A stretch of 40,182 bases of DNA from an uncultured Thermomicrobia bacterium (GCA_937968015.1 CALBSO010000016.1:1-40182); one strand, 5' to 3'. Positions 21,868 to 30,233 are shown, counted from the stretch's first letter. Notes: generated by a model not told the origin, from the letters alone. Program-made: numbers and translations.

Positions 21868-22995
21868 ATGATCGTTGGCGTGCCGAAAGAAGTGAAGGAC
21901 CGTGAGCACCGCGTCGGGATGACCCCGGCAGGCGTCGCGGAGATCGTCGCGCGTGGGGCGCAGGTGCTTGTCGAGCAGGGCGGCGGGAGCGGCAGCGGCT
22001 ACGCGGACGCCGAGTACGAGCGGGCAGGCGCGGCAATCCTCTCGGACGCCGCCGAGGTCTGGGGCCGCGCCGAGATGGTTGTCAAGGTCAAGGAGCCGAT
22101 CCACGAAGAATACCGCTTCCTGCGCCCCGGTCTCGTTCTCTTCACCTACTTACACCTCGCGGCGGACGAACCATTGACCCGCGCGCTGCTCGACAGCCGC
22201 ACGACGGGCGTCGCCTACGAGACGGTGCAACTCGCCTCGGGCTTCCTGCCGCTCCTCAACCCGATGAGCGAGGTGGCAGGGCGGATGTCCATTCAGGTCG
22301 GCGCGCACTATCTGGAGAAGACGTACAACGGGCGTGGCATGCTGCTTGGCGGCGTGCCCGGCGTCGCCCCCGCGAAGGTGGCGATTGTCGGCGGCGGCAC
22401 GGTCGGGACGAATGCCGCGCAGATGGCGCTCGGCATGGGCGCGCACGTCACGGTGCTCGAAAAGAGCATCGAACGGATGCGCTATCTCTCCGAAGTCTTC
22501 ACCGGCCACCTGACGACGCTCTACAGCACCGCGCACGCCGTCGCGGAGAGCGTCGCCGAGGCGGATGTCGTGATCGGCGCGGTGCTGATCCCCGGCGCGC
22601 GTGCGCCCCGCCTCGTCACGGAACCGATGGTGCGCGCGATGCGCCCCGGCTCGGTCGTCATTGATGTGGCGATTGACCAAGGCGGCTGCATCGAGACGGC
22701 CCGCCCAACGAGCCACAGCGACCCGGTCTACGACGTGGGCGGCGTAACCCACTACTGCGTGACGAACATGCCCGGCGCCGTGCCACGCACGAGCACGCAG
22801 GCGCTGACCAACGCGACGCTACCATACGTCGTCTCGCTCGTCACGCAGGGGATGGAGCGGGCGGTCGGGCGGGACGCCGCGCTGGCGAAGGGCGTCAATA
22901 CCTACGAGGGCCGCTGCACCGAAGCGCCCGTCGCGAGCGCCTTCACGATCCCCTATACCCCGCTGCGCGATCTGCTCGGCGTGGCATCGGCATAA
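21868..22995 (+). CDS. ald: Alanine dehydrogenase
   Basis: 375 residues. MIVGVPKEVKDREHRVGMTP is the classic N-terminal motif with the pyruvate-binding Arg and Lys. VKVKEPIHEEYRFLRPGLVL and FTYLHLAAD contain the catalytic His. The NAD domain has VAIVGGGTVGTNAAQMALGM, then DVAIDQGGCIETARPTSHSD and NMPGAVPRTSTQALTNATLP. The enzyme interconverts L-alanine and pyruvate plus ammonium with NAD (EC 1.4.1.1), linking amino acid breakdown to central metabolism. Length is normal (about 370). The ATG at 21868 is 7 nt after GGGAGG. A strong hairpin follows the stop. Confidence 0.97.
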   Translation: MIVGVPKEVKDREHRVGMTPAGVAEIVARGAQVLVEQGGGSGSGYADAEYERAGAAILSDAAEVWGRAEMVVKVKEPIHEEYRFLRPGLVLFTYLHLAADEPLTRALLDSRTTGVAYETVQLASGFLPLLNPMSEVAGRMSIQVGAHYLEKTYNGRGMLLGGVPGVAPAKVAIVGGGTVGTNAAQMALGMGAHVTVLEKSIERMRYLSEVFTGHLTTLYSTAHAVAESVAEADVVIGAVLIPGARAPRLVTEPMVRAMRPGSVVIDVAIDQGGCIETARPTSHSDPVYDVGGVTHYCVTNMPGAVPRTSTQALTNATLPYVVSLVTQGMERAVGRDAALAKGVNTYEGRCTEAPVASAFTIPYTPLRDLLGVASA

Positions 22996-23025
22996 CGCGT
23001 TCGGAGTTCGACGCCTATTTCCTGA

Positions 23026-23051
23026 TGGTGGCAGGTTCCAGCCTGCCACCA
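23026..23051 (+). terminator. Hairpin after ald
   Basis: TGGTGGCAGG and CCTGCCACCA form a 10-bp stem over a 6-nt loop (TTCCAG), 30 nt after the ald stop. No T run follows directly, but the stem is the strongest structure in the spacer. Confidence 0.5.
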
Positions 23052-23219
23052 CGACCACTTCTTCAATCTCCATCTCCATGATTGGCCCTTGACAGAGACG
23101 GGCGTCAGCGTCGTCTGTCTGACAGGAATGTCATCGCATCGCATGTGCGGATATCCCTTGATCGTCAGGCGCGCCCCTATGATGACTGGAGCGACGACCC
23201 GACACGCGCCGCGAACAGG

Positions 23220-23225
23220 TATAAT
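23220..23225 (+). promoter_or_regulatory. -10 box of the beta-helix lipoprotein gene
   Basis: Consensus TATAAT 53 nt before ATG 23278. No convincing -35 at 17 bp. The remaining spacer (22996-23219) holds the ald hairpin and a short TTCGGAGTTCG heptad fragment. Confidence 0.4.
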
Positions 23226-23277
23226 CGGGGGCGTGGGGCGGCCCGCGCACCGGGACAGGGAAGAAGGGCACGCCCGT

Positions 23278-24999
23278 ATGATCCGCACGACACCACCGGC
23301 CATGCCCGCGCTCTCCCGGCGGCGGTTCCTGACACTCTCCGCCGCCGCCGTGGCGTCCGTCGCGCTTGCCGCCTGTGATGGGTCGAAGTCGGAGCCGACC
23401 GCCACGATCGCGCCAACCGTCGCCCCACTGACGCCACCGCCCGCCACCACGACACTTCCGACCGCCATAGCGACGGCAACGATCAGCGTATCCACGCAGG
23501 CGCCGACGAGCGCCGCGAATGGAACGGCGGCATCGTCAACGACCGTGGCGGTGGCTACGGCCGCGAGCGGCGCACCGACCTACGCGCAAACGATCCTCAA
23601 CGTCAGGCAGTACGGCGCCGTGGGTGATGGGAAGACGGACGACACCGCCGCGATTCAGGCCGCGATTGACGCCGTCCCGGCCTCCGGTGGCACGGTGATG
23701 TTCCCGCCGGGGACGTACATCGTCGCGCCGAAGAAGACAGTCGGTATCGTCGTCAAGAGCAACCTGCGCCTCGCCGGTGCGGGCGCGGCATCCGTCCTCA
23801 AGATCAAGGATCATCTCGGTGACTGGCAACGGCTCCTTTCCCCGCGTACCCTGGAAGGGAGCGTCGAGAACTTCACTGTCGAGGACCTCGCGTTCGATTC
23901 CAACATCCTCAACAACCCGGAATCGCTGATCAACGAGAAGAAGAACCAGTCCTATCAGACCTTCGTCCACATCACGTCCGGCAAGAATCTCACCGTTCGG
24001 CGCTGCCGCTTCGCGCCCTACTCCGGCGTCTGGGCCGTCTCGTTCGATGGGCAGACGATTGATACCTGCGCCGTGACGGACTCGTATTTCCAGTTCGTCA
24101 TGCGGGACGCCAACCCGGATTACGACAACTCGGCGGTCTATATCGAGGGGAAGAACTACGTCTTCTCCGGCAACACCTTCGAGAGCGTGCCGACCCCGAA
24201 TCGGGGCGCACGCGCCTGCATGGAGGCGCATGGCGGCCCGGCGGAGGTCTTCAATAACACCGCGACCGGCTACCAGACGATGCTCAACATCGTCGGCTCG
24301 TTCTACGCGGGCGGCAGCCCCGGCGATGTCAACTGCCATGACAACACCTGCACCGACGCCCTGCAAGGGATCATGCTCTGGCCGACGCTGCCGAATAATC
24401 TGAAGAATGTCACCGTCACGAACAACACGATCAACGTCGCACAGACCAAGCACGGCATCGCGGACACGGCGGGCATCTACATCCTCTTTTCGACACAGGC
24501 GAAAGGGCAGGCGGGGAACATCACGATCGCGAAGAACACGATCCGCTTCCAGGATGAGGGCGCGGGCCGCTCCGGCGACTTCTACTACAACTCCTCCGGT
24601 ATCGGGCTGCACAACCTCGGCGGCGTTTCGGGCGTCGTCATTGACCGCAACACCATCGAACTCGCCCCATCGGCGGGCATCGCGATTGGTCTGCCCGAAT
24701 CCGGCAAGCGGTCGTTCGATAACGTTAAGGTGACACACAACACGATCACCAACCCCGGCCAGAACCTCGGCTTCCCCACCGCCTTCCGTGGGGGCGTGCT
24801 CGTCAACTCAACGGCGTCAAACATCGAGATTTCGGGCAACACGATCGCGGACACCTTCCCGACGCCCCGCTGCCCCACCGCCATTGGCTTCGACCCTGCC
24901 CGTGGCAACACCTATACGGGAATCAAGGTAACGAACAACACAATCACCGCCATTGGCAAAGAACTGCCGCTCATTCTGCCCGCCGGTACCGAGCGGTAG
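23278..24999 (+). CDS. Tat-exported lipoprotein with pectate-lyase-type beta-helix
   Basis: 573 residues. The N-terminus combines a twin-arginine motif and lipobox (SRRRFLTLSAAAVASVALAA then Cys), so it is probably exported folded and lipid-anchored outside the membrane. A Thr/Pro/Ala-rich linker (about residues 32-98) follows. The main domain opens with NVRQYGAVGDGKTDDTAAIQ, the diagnostic start of the pectate lyase 3/right-handed beta-helix family, and runs through repeated coils such as NVTVTNNTINVAQTKHG, NITIAKNTIRF and IEISGNTIADTFPT. Members bind or cleave polysaccharides; specificity cannot be read. With the GH10 and GH51 enzymes it suggests plant cell-wall use. ATG 23278 follows GAAGAAGGGC. 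Confidence 0.88.
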   Translation: MIRTTPPAMPALSRRRFLTLSAAAVASVALAACDGSKSEPTATIAPTVAPLTPPPATTTLPTAIATATISVSTQAPTSAANGTAASSTTVAVATAASGAPTYAQTILNVRQYGAVGDGKTDDTAAIQAAIDAVPASGGTVMFPPGTYIVAPKKTVGIVVKSNLRLAGAGAASVLKIKDHLGDWQRLLSPRTLEGSVENFTVEDLAFDSNILNNPESLINEKKNQSYQTFVHITSGKNLTVRRCRFAPYSGVWAVSFDGQTIDTCAVTDSYFQFVMRDANPDYDNSAVYIEGKNYVFSGNTFESVPTPNRGARACMEAHGGPAEVFNNTATGYQTMLNIVGSFYAGGSPGDVNCHDNTCTDALQGIMLWPTLPNNLKNVTVTNNTINVAQTKHGIADTAGIYILFSTQAKGQAGNITIAKNTIRFQDEGAGRSGDFYYNSSGIGLHNLGGVSGVVIDRNTIELAPSAGIAIGLPESGKRSFDNVKVTHNTITNPGQNLGFPTAFRGGVLVNSTASNIEISGNTIADTFPTPRCPTAIGFDPARGNTYTGIKVTNNTITAIGKELPLILPAGTER

Positions 25000-25032
25000 C
25001 GATCATCGTCTCCTCACGCATGTGCGCCCGTA

Positions 25033-25335
25033 TCATTCGTGTGCTCGAACGAACTCCTCCGACAGATCGAGCGCGGTCGCATGCTCGCGCACGACCGCCA
25101 CGGGGGCTGACTTGATGAAACGCTCGAGGATCGCGACGATCACCACGACATCGAGGCCCTGACCAACGATCGGCACCCAGCCCGGTAGGTCGAGCGGTGA
25201 GAGGACGAGCGCAATCGCGCCAATCGTCATCGCCTTGGCGGCGGTGGGGACGCGCGCGTCCTGGATCAGCCGGAACGAGAGGCGCAAGAGTTGAGGCAGC
25301 CGCATCAGGCTGCGGAAGCGCAGGAGCCGCTTCAT
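25033..25335 (-). CDS. DUF1232 (YkvA-like) small membrane protein
   Basis: 100 residues with an excellent Shine-Dalgarno (AAGGAGGAT). LRLSFRLIQDARVPTAAKAM and IALVLSPLDLPGWVPIVGQG, followed by LDVVVIVAILERFI, is the DUF1232 pattern: a short amphipathic region, then a hydrophobic segment with SPxDLxPxxxPxxGxxDD-like residues (one of the usual acidic positions is Gln-Gly here). The function of the family is unknown. It is convergent with the beta-helix gene, 33 nt away, and divergent from the beta-propeller gene. Confidence 0.85.
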   Translation of the reverse strand: MKRLLRFRSLMRLPQLLRLSFRLIQDARVPTAAKAMTIGAIALVLSPLDLPGWVPIVGQGLDVVVIVAILERFIKSAPVAVVREHATALDLSEEFVRAHE

Positions 25336-25468
25336 ATCTATCCTCCTTCATCGCATGGCACGCCGCTACGTCAGTTGGAGCGGGTGAAGCGGGGCAACGC
25401 CCATCATGGGGCGTCGCGGCCCGTACCATGCCCCTGTGCAGGATGCATGCCAATATCAACGGGGCGCG

Positions 25469-25497
25469 TTGCTCATTACGTGATGCTCGTTTACACT
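25469..25497 (+). promoter_or_regulatory. Promoter of the beta-propeller gene
   Basis: TTGCTC (25469-25474), 17 bp, TACACT (25492-25497); the start point would be about 58 nt before ATG 25561. Confidence 0.5.
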
Positions 25498-25560
25498 CAC
25501 CCTCGCTGCCAGACCGCAGTGGCAGGCGGCGCGCGACGGAACGCAGGAGAGAGGGCAGCA

Positions 25561-26493
25561 ATGGCGGTGCAACTCTACGTCGGGACCGAGCGAGGCTTGT
25601 TCACGCTCCGCGAGGGGCGACGGGGCTGGCAGCAGACCCACACAACCCTTGAACGCAGGCGGATCGTCTCCCTTGACTACAATCGCTCCAGCCCGAATCT
25701 CCTCTACATCGCGGCGGATAACGAAGGCATCTACAGTTCCAGCGACGCGGGCTTTTCCGCGATCTTCCGGGTTGGCGGCGACGCGCACAATGTCCACGTC
25801 CGCCGGGACGCGCCGAAGACGATCTATGCCGGGATGGACCGCGCGATGGTCTGGGCGAGCGGTGATGGCGGCATCCGCTGGGAACGGCTCGATTCCTTCC
25901 GCGAACTCTGGGGCGATCCGGAAGAGGTCTCCCGGCATGACCGACCGCGCGGCATTGTGCGCGCCGTCATCGGCGTGCCGGAGGAGAAATACGGCATCCT
26001 TGCCGGGCTCGATCCGGAAGGGCTGGCGTTCAGCCTCGATGATGGCCACATCTGGAACTTCGTCGAAGGCAGCCCACCCGGTATCCGCGCGCTCGCCGTC
26101 AGCCCCGCCAACCGCGCGTATCTCTACGCCGCGACGGATCATGGCATCTGGCGGAGCATTAACGGGGGCAATAACTGGATCGAAAGCAACATTGACCTCC
26201 CGACGGGCACACTCGCCTGGGTCAGCGCGACGATGGATGATCTCTTCACTTGCGTGGATGGCACCCTCTACCGCGCGCCGCAAGGCGTCCCGCTCTGGCG
26301 ACCCGTCAGCACCGCGCCGACCGCCCGCATGACGGCGATCGCGATGGACGATACCGACCGTCGCTCGGGTGGCAGCCTCTACTACGGCACCGAGGAAGGG
26401 ATGATCGTCCGCAGTGCGGATGGCGGCATGACCTGGGCGGAGATCGCGCACGGCCTCCCCCCGGTCCACTGCCTCGCCGTCACGCAGGAATAA
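25561..26493 (+). CDS. BNR/sialidase-like beta-propeller protein
   Basis: 310 residues, no signal peptide. Repeated blade motifs carry Asp-box-like SxDGGxTW elements: SSDAGFSAIF, ASGDGGIRWERL, SLDDGHIWNFV, SINGGNNWIE and SADGGMTWAEI. This is the pattern of BNR-repeat or photosystem-stability-factor-like propellers. Such proteins bind ligands or other proteins; no catalytic residues of true sialidases are evident. ATG 25561 follows AGGAGAGAGGGC. The gene converges on the secreted protein at 26678, with a strong hairpin between. Confidence 0.82.
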   Translation: MAVQLYVGTERGLFTLREGRRGWQQTHTTLERRRIVSLDYNRSSPNLLYIAADNEGIYSSSDAGFSAIFRVGGDAHNVHVRRDAPKTIYAGMDRAMVWASGDGGIRWERLDSFRELWGDPEEVSRHDRPRGIVRAVIGVPEEKYGILAGLDPEGLAFSLDDGHIWNFVEGSPPGIRALAVSPANRAYLYAATDHGIWRSINGGNNWIESNIDLPTGTLAWVSATMDDLFTCVDGTLYRAPQGVPLWRPVSTAPTARMTAIAMDDTDRRSGGSLYYGTEEGMIVRSADGGMTWAEIAHGLPPVHCLAVTQE

Positions 26494-26589
26494 AACCCCT
26501 ACGGCCCGCCGACGAAGGAATTACCCGCCCAGGTTCTCGAAACAGGCGTTCGTGCCGTGCGCGCCGCGATGACTTGCTCAGTGATAGAC

Positions 26590-26616
26590 GGGGCACAGGT
26601 TGAAAACCTGTGCCCC
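26590..26616. terminator. Two-way hairpin between convergent genes
   Basis: GGGGCACAGGTT, loop GAA, AACCTGTGCCCC: a perfect 12-bp stem in the 184-bp spacer between convergent genes. Sequence of this kind is also a dispersed palindrome in related genomes, so it may be a repeat that serves as terminator. Confidence 0.6.
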
Positions 26617-26677
26617 CGATTCCGATTACCGGATAAAGTTGGAAATGCCCATACACTCATGCCACCGTTCCAATCGG

Positions 26678-27931
26678 CTATGACAGGAACGTCATCGTGG
26701 CGAGGATGCCTTGAATGTCGTCGAAGTTGGGCATCGGGCTGGCATTGGCAAAGAAGAAGAAGGAATAGACCTTGTCTTTGTGGAAGACAACCACAGAGAT
26801 GATGGATATGGGTGAATTGTCCTGGCGGGTGCCGGAAATCTGGTATCCCTTGGCCGGTTCGCCGCCGATCTTCGAGTCGAGGAGGTATGCCTCGGACGTA
26901 ATGCTGCCGCTCACCTTTTGCCGCGCCGCGATCACATAGCCGGCGAGTACCTTGTCGAGGGTAGTTGGCGGGTCCGACTGATTTTCAACCTGGATGGTGA
27001 ATTTCTGCTTCGGCCCCGGGCCGAGAAAATTTGTGATACTGAGCACCCCCGCAGGAACAGTAACAGGCGTCGAGTCGGGTTTCCAGGTGGGCGGCCTGAC
27101 GAAGCCAACGAGAACATTCGGGTTCGGTTGCGTCTGGCCCGTGCCATTCGGATAGCGCCACTGGAAGTAATGCTGGCCGATGTTGCCCATCTCGACCTTG
27201 AAAGCGTCCGGGTTGCTCGCGGTGTAGGTGAGCGCGCGCCGTTCGAAGATCTGCACCATCACGTCCTTCGACACGCCGCCGACCTTGACAGTGGCACGGA
27301 ATGGCTCGGAGATCGCGTAGCCAATGGTGGAGAGCCCGGCCTTGGTGCGGTAGTCCGCGAATGCGGCGGCGACATTGTGCTGCGTCGCATCATCGTACGC
27401 GCCGACCTGTACCGCCGGGTCCGGGATGAGGGCGTCGGTGGTGCTGACATCGCCATTCCCGGTGATCATCGTGTTGATCGGCGCGCCGGGGGTGCTCGTT
27501 GCGGGTTGGAGGAGGGCTGCGCCCTTCCCCGCCAGTCCGGCATAGGTCGGCGCCGGGTTCTCCGCGTCACCCGCGATGGAGATGTTCGGCGGCGCTTGAT
27601 TCTGGAAGGAATTATCGCCGGTCTGGATGCGCCCCGTGATGATCTCGGTGGCGAGGAGGCCGTTCGTCACTGTGCCGTTCGTCAGTTCCATCCGCCCCTT
27701 ATCGAAATACTGGACGAGGCGATTGCCGCCTTGGGCGTCCTTGTAGTCTTCCGTCTGTCCATCCTTCGCGGTTTCGAGAGGCCCCCAGAAATTTGGGGTG
27801 ATCGCTTCGCCCGCCTGCCACTGCGCCTGAAACGCGGGAGCGGCGAACCCCGATGCCGCCCGCGCCCCCGTGGACGCGATCACGAGCGTGATGGCCAACA
27901 TGACCACGAGAATAATCCGACTTCGATGCAT
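26678..27931 (-). CDS. Secreted protein of a Chloroflexota-type family, unknown function
   Basis: 417 residues. A Sec signal peptide (MHRSRIILVVMLAITLVIAS, then TGARAAS) is followed by FQAQWQAGEAITPNFWGPLE, VQYFDKGRMELTN, VTNGLLATEIITGRIQTGDN and ISIAGDAENPAPTYAGL. I recognise this GExxxPNFWGPL...YFDKGRMEL...TNGLL block from secreted proteins of Chloroflexota, but no function is known to me. The middle has EPFRATVKVGGVSKDVMVQI and FERRALTYTASNPDAFKVEM. The last part, GYVIAARQKVSGSITSEAYL and on, looks like a PsbP/lipoprotein-type beta domain. ATG 27931 follows GAGGGGGACC. A promoter candidate (TCGACA, 17 bp, TATTGT) lies 47 nt upstream of it on the minus strand. Confidence 0.75.
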   Translation of the reverse strand: MHRSRIILVVMLAITLVIASTGARAASGFAAPAFQAQWQAGEAITPNFWGPLETAKDGQTEDYKDAQGGNRLVQYFDKGRMELTNGTVTNGLLATEIITGRIQTGDNSFQNQAPPNISIAGDAENPAPTYAGLAGKGAALLQPATSTPGAPINTMITGNGDVSTTDALIPDPAVQVGAYDDATQHNVAAAFADYRTKAGLSTIGYAISEPFRATVKVGGVSKDVMVQIFERRALTYTASNPDAFKVEMGNIGQHYFQWRYPNGTGQTQPNPNVLVGFVRPPTWKPDSTPVTVPAGVLSITNFLGPGPKQKFTIQVENQSDPPTTLDKVLAGYVIAARQKVSGSITSEAYLLDSKIGGEPAKGYQISGTRQDNSPISIISVVVFHKDKVYSFFFFANASPMPNFDDIQGILATMTFLS

Positions 27932-28189
27932 GGTCCCCCTCTTTCCCAATCCACGCCGACCCGCTGCGACCAGTATGACAATACCGGAATCGCTCCTGTC
28001 TGTCGAGAAGCAATGGGGAGTAGACGGGAGGCTGCGGGCAAGAGAGACGATCTGGCAAGGTCTCTTCGCTGCGTGCGATGATACGCCTCGACTGTCAGAT
28101 GCTGCTGGCAACCTTCTGTTTTCCGGGGGTTTCGCGTTGTTCGTATCGTGGAATGTGTGATCCCCGAATGGATGACGGAGTAGGGGCAC

Positions 28190-28819
28190 ATGGAGATGGT
28201 TGGGGGGCAAGCACGCCGATCATTGATGAGCACGCCGGGGCCGATCATGCCCCGGTTGGTTCCGGCGGCCGGGCTGGCGGCGCTGTTCCTCGCCGGTGGC
28301 GTCTGGTCCGGCACGATCCGGCACGATCCGTCGCCCGCCTTCCTCGCCCGCTGGGGATACGATCTCGATATGCTCCGCTCCGGACGATGGTATACCCTCC
28401 TTACGATGACGTTCTTCCCCACGGCGCACAGCGATTGGTTGCCAATGCTGCTGCAAACCGTCCTGCTCGTCGCGCTCGCCGGGTGGTGCGCGGGGCCATG
28501 GTGGGCGGTCGCCGCGTTCTGGGCGCCAAATATCGTCGGGACGGCCCTCGTCTCATTGTGCGTCGTCTGGCCGCTCGACATCGCGGGGCTCGCGTTCGCG
28601 CACGGGTGGGCAACGGAGCCGGATTCGGGTGCGTCCGTCGGTATCTACGGCGCACTCGGCTTCCTGCTCGCACATCTGCCGCGTCGGCTCCGATGGATCG
28701 CCGTTGGCGGCATGACGGCATGGCTCATCCTCGATATTGCCCGCGAGCGGCACGTCTGGAACATCGAGCACCTCGGCGGTTATCTGCTGGGAGTCATGCT
28801 GGCAGTCGGCAGCAGGTAG
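28190..28819 (+). CDS. Rhomboid-like intramembrane protein
   Basis: 209 residues with about six hydrophobic segments. SGRWYTLLTMTFFPTAHSDW and LPMLLQTVLLVALAGW match the rhomboid region that normally reads FxHxxxxHxxxN, but here only one His remains and the Asn is Gln-Thr. SGASVGIYGALGFLLAHLP corresponds to the GxSG serine motif (Ser in G-A-S-V-G), and IEHLGGYLLGVML to the catalytic His helix (H-x-x-G). The Ser and His are therefore present while accessory positions diverge; it may still be a protease. The C-terminal AVGSR is encoded by a heptad array containing the stop codon. ATG 28190 is preceded by GTAGGGGCAC; ATG 28226 is an alternative. Confidence 0.72.
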   Translation: MEMVGGQARRSLMSTPGPIMPRLVPAAGLAALFLAGGVWSGTIRHDPSPAFLARWGYDLDMLRSGRWYTLLTMTFFPTAHSDWLPMLLQTVLLVALAGWCAGPWWAVAAFWAPNIVGTALVSLCVVWPLDIAGLAFAHGWATEPDSGASVGIYGALGFLLAHLPRRLRWIAVGGMTAWLILDIARERHVWNIEHLGGYLLGVMLAVGSR

Positions 28820-28908
28820 TAGGCGGCTCGCAATTCGCTTACGATACTGCGTGACTACCTGGCACGCGGGCATTTCGGATACTGCCGACTGTCGTTTGCT
28901 GACTACGG
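28803..28908. repeat. Heptad arrays AGCAGGT / CTGCCGA flanking a spacer
   Basis: Left array AGTCGGC, AGCAGGT, AGTAGGC (28803-28823) contains the rhomboid stop TAG. Right array CTGCCGA, CTGTCGT, TTGCTGA, CTACGGG (28881-28908) is roughly inverted to it (CAGTCGGCAG against CTGCCGACTG) and ends at the VOC Shine-Dalgarno. Confidence 0.7.
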
Positions 28909-28916
28909 GAGGGATC

Positions 28917-29354
28917 ATGGAAGGCTTCACTGGTATCGGCCACATCGCGATCCGGGCGCGGGACCTTGATCCGCTGCTCAATTTCTACACAAAGACCCTC
29001 GGCTTCGCGGAGATGTTCCGCCTCCATCAGGACAACGGCGACCTGATGCTCGTCTACGTCCGCGTCACCGAGACGCAGTATTTGGAGTTCTTCCCGAACG
29101 GCGCCGGCGATGGCCCCGCGCCGCGCGAGGCGGTCGGCCTCAATCATGTTTGCCTGACGGTGGATGACCTCGATCGAGTCGTCGCGCAACTGACCGAGCG
29201 TGGCGTCCCGCTCGCCCGCCCCCTGATTACCGGGCGCGATGGCAACCACCAGGCGTGGATCGAAGACCCGGAAGGCAACCGCCTCGAACTGATGGAGATG
29301 TCACCCACTTCCAAACAAGCCGAAGCCCTCGCCCGAATGAGAGAGAAAGACTGA
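28917..29354 (+). CDS. VOC family protein (glyoxalase I-like)
   Basis: 145 residues, ATG 28917 after GGGAGGGAT. It shows both beta-alpha-beta-beta-beta modules: GIGHIAIRARDLDPLLNFYT, KTLGFAEMF, TQYLEFFPNGAG, then GLNHVCLTVDDLDRVVAQLT and IEDPEGNRLELME. The metal ligands expected for glyoxalase I (His, Glu, His, Glu) can be assigned to GHIAI, YLEFF, NHVCL and LELME. It may be a lactoylglutathione lyase-like or another VOC enzyme; substrate unknown. The right arm of the heptad element sits just before its ribosome site, and an inverted repeat begins in its stop codon. Confidence 0.9.
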   Translation: MEGFTGIGHIAIRARDLDPLLNFYTKTLGFAEMFRLHQDNGDLMLVYVRVTETQYLEFFPNGAGDGPAPREAVGLNHVCLTVDDLDRVVAQLTERGVPLARPLITGRDGNHQAWIEDPEGNRLELMEMSPTSKQAEALARMREKD

Positions 29355-29450
29355 ACCACAGAGACACAGAGGTCACGGAGAAGAACGAAGGGGAGAAAGA
29401 GAGATTTTCCCACTCTCTTCTCTTTATCTCTCTGTGTTCCTGTGGTTCAA
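29352..29450. repeat. CACAGAG inverted repeat between convergent genes
   Basis: The left arm TGAACCACAGAGACACAGAG starts at the VOC stop codon. The right arm CTCTGTGTTCCTGTGGTTCA ends at 29449. The arms pair with a few mismatches across about 57 bp, enough for a long stem between two convergent genes, so it may also act as terminator. A single arm is found at 18931-18960. Confidence 0.75.
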
Positions 29451-29457
29451 ACGTTCT

Positions 29458-30168
29458 CTACGAATAGTAGGCCGGTGATTTCTTGAGGGTCTGCCACTGC
29501 GCGGGGTCGTGGCCGTGGATGATCAGTGTGACCCCCTCGCGAGCGGCGAGGTCCATCAGTTTGCGCGTGCTGGCGCGGGTTTCCGCCTCGTCCATGTCGG
29601 CGGGGCCGATGGTGCGCGTCTCCGGGTCGCGCTGGTCCATGCGGGGGATGGCGTCAATCGCCAGCAGCACCGGGCCGGTCTCCGGCAGGCGGACGAGGAC
29701 GGACTGATGCCCCGGCTTGTGGCCGCTCGATTTAATTAGTTCGATGCCCGGTAGCAGTTCCGTGTCGCCGTCCACCGTGCGGTAGTGGAGGCCGGGCGCG
29801 TCCCAATGCGTGCGTGTTGCCTGGAAGCGGGGATGCTCTCGCGCTGCCTCCAGATGCTCCTTCTGGATGACAATTTCCGCGTCCGGGAACTCGTCATGGC
29901 CGCCCGCATGATCGCCGTCGAGGTGGGTCGCGATGAGATAGCGGATGTCGCGCGGGGCGAGGCCGAGCGCCGCCAGTTGGTTGACGACATAATCCGCCTC
30001 GTCAATCTTCGGCCCCGGCTCGCTCGACTGCGTATATGCGCCGATCATCTCCTTGCCGAAGCCGGTGTCCACGAGGACATTCGTGCCGTCGTCCGTCTGG
30101 ATCAGGTAGCCGGGATAGGGATTGCCATTCGCCGAGTTGGCGCCGTAGACGAAGAGATACAAGCGCAT
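29458..30168 (-). CDS. Metallo-beta-lactamase-fold hydrolase, AHL-lactonase-like
   Basis: 236 residues, ATG 30168 after AAAGGAG. MRLYLFVYGANSANGNPYPG and NVLVDTGFGKEMIG open the fold. The metal motif is THLDGDHAGGHDEF, in which the second His of HxHxDH is Asp. SSGHKPGHQSVLVRL holds the next His, VLLAIDAIPRM the bridging Asp, and TLIIHGHDPAQW the last His. Overall layout and length match the N-acyl homoserine lactonase branch, but the altered motif makes the substrate uncertain; other lactones or thioesters are possible. It lies 65 nt downstream of ppk2 on the same strand, separated by an inverted heptad element. Confidence 0.83.
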   Translation of the reverse strand: MRLYLFVYGANSANGNPYPGYLIQTDDGTNVLVDTGFGKEMIGAYTQSSEPGPKIDEADYVVNQLAALGLAPRDIRYLIATHLDGDHAGGHDEFPDAEIVIQKEHLEAAREHPRFQATRTHWDAPGLHYRTVDGDTELLPGIELIKSSGHKPGHQSVLVRLPETGPVLLAIDAIPRMDQRDPETRTIGPADMDEAETRASTRKLMDLAAREGVTLIIHGHDPAQWQTLKKSPAYYS

Positions 30169-30184
30169 GGATGACTCCTTTACT

Positions 30185-30232
30185 GGTTCGAGGTTCGAGG
30201 AAATCCTCCCCGAACCCCGAACCTCGAACCTC
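30185..30232. repeat. Inverted heptad arrays, GGTTCGA family
   Basis: Left arm GGTTCGAGGTTCGAGG (30185-30200), right arm CCCCGAACCCCGAACCTCGA and ACCTCC (30207-30232). Same family as 18178-18229. It fills the ppk2/MBL spacer. Confidence 0.8.
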
Positions 30233-30233
30233 C

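Noticed and set aside
23536..24738. A long minus-strand frame opposite the beta-helix gene
   Set aside because: The composition is typical of GC-rich shadow frames and the plus-strand gene has a Tat lipoprotein signal and family motifs.
23119..26697. A shared sequence TGACAGGAA(T/C)GTCATCG at about 23120 and 26681
   Set aside because: Two copies with one mismatch, but the second is the ordinary coding end (MTFLS) of a gene and flanks do not match; probably chance.
28226..28819. An alternative start at 28226 for the rhomboid-like gene
   Set aside because: No ribosome site before it, whereas 28190 has a G-rich stretch just upstream; kept only as an alternative.
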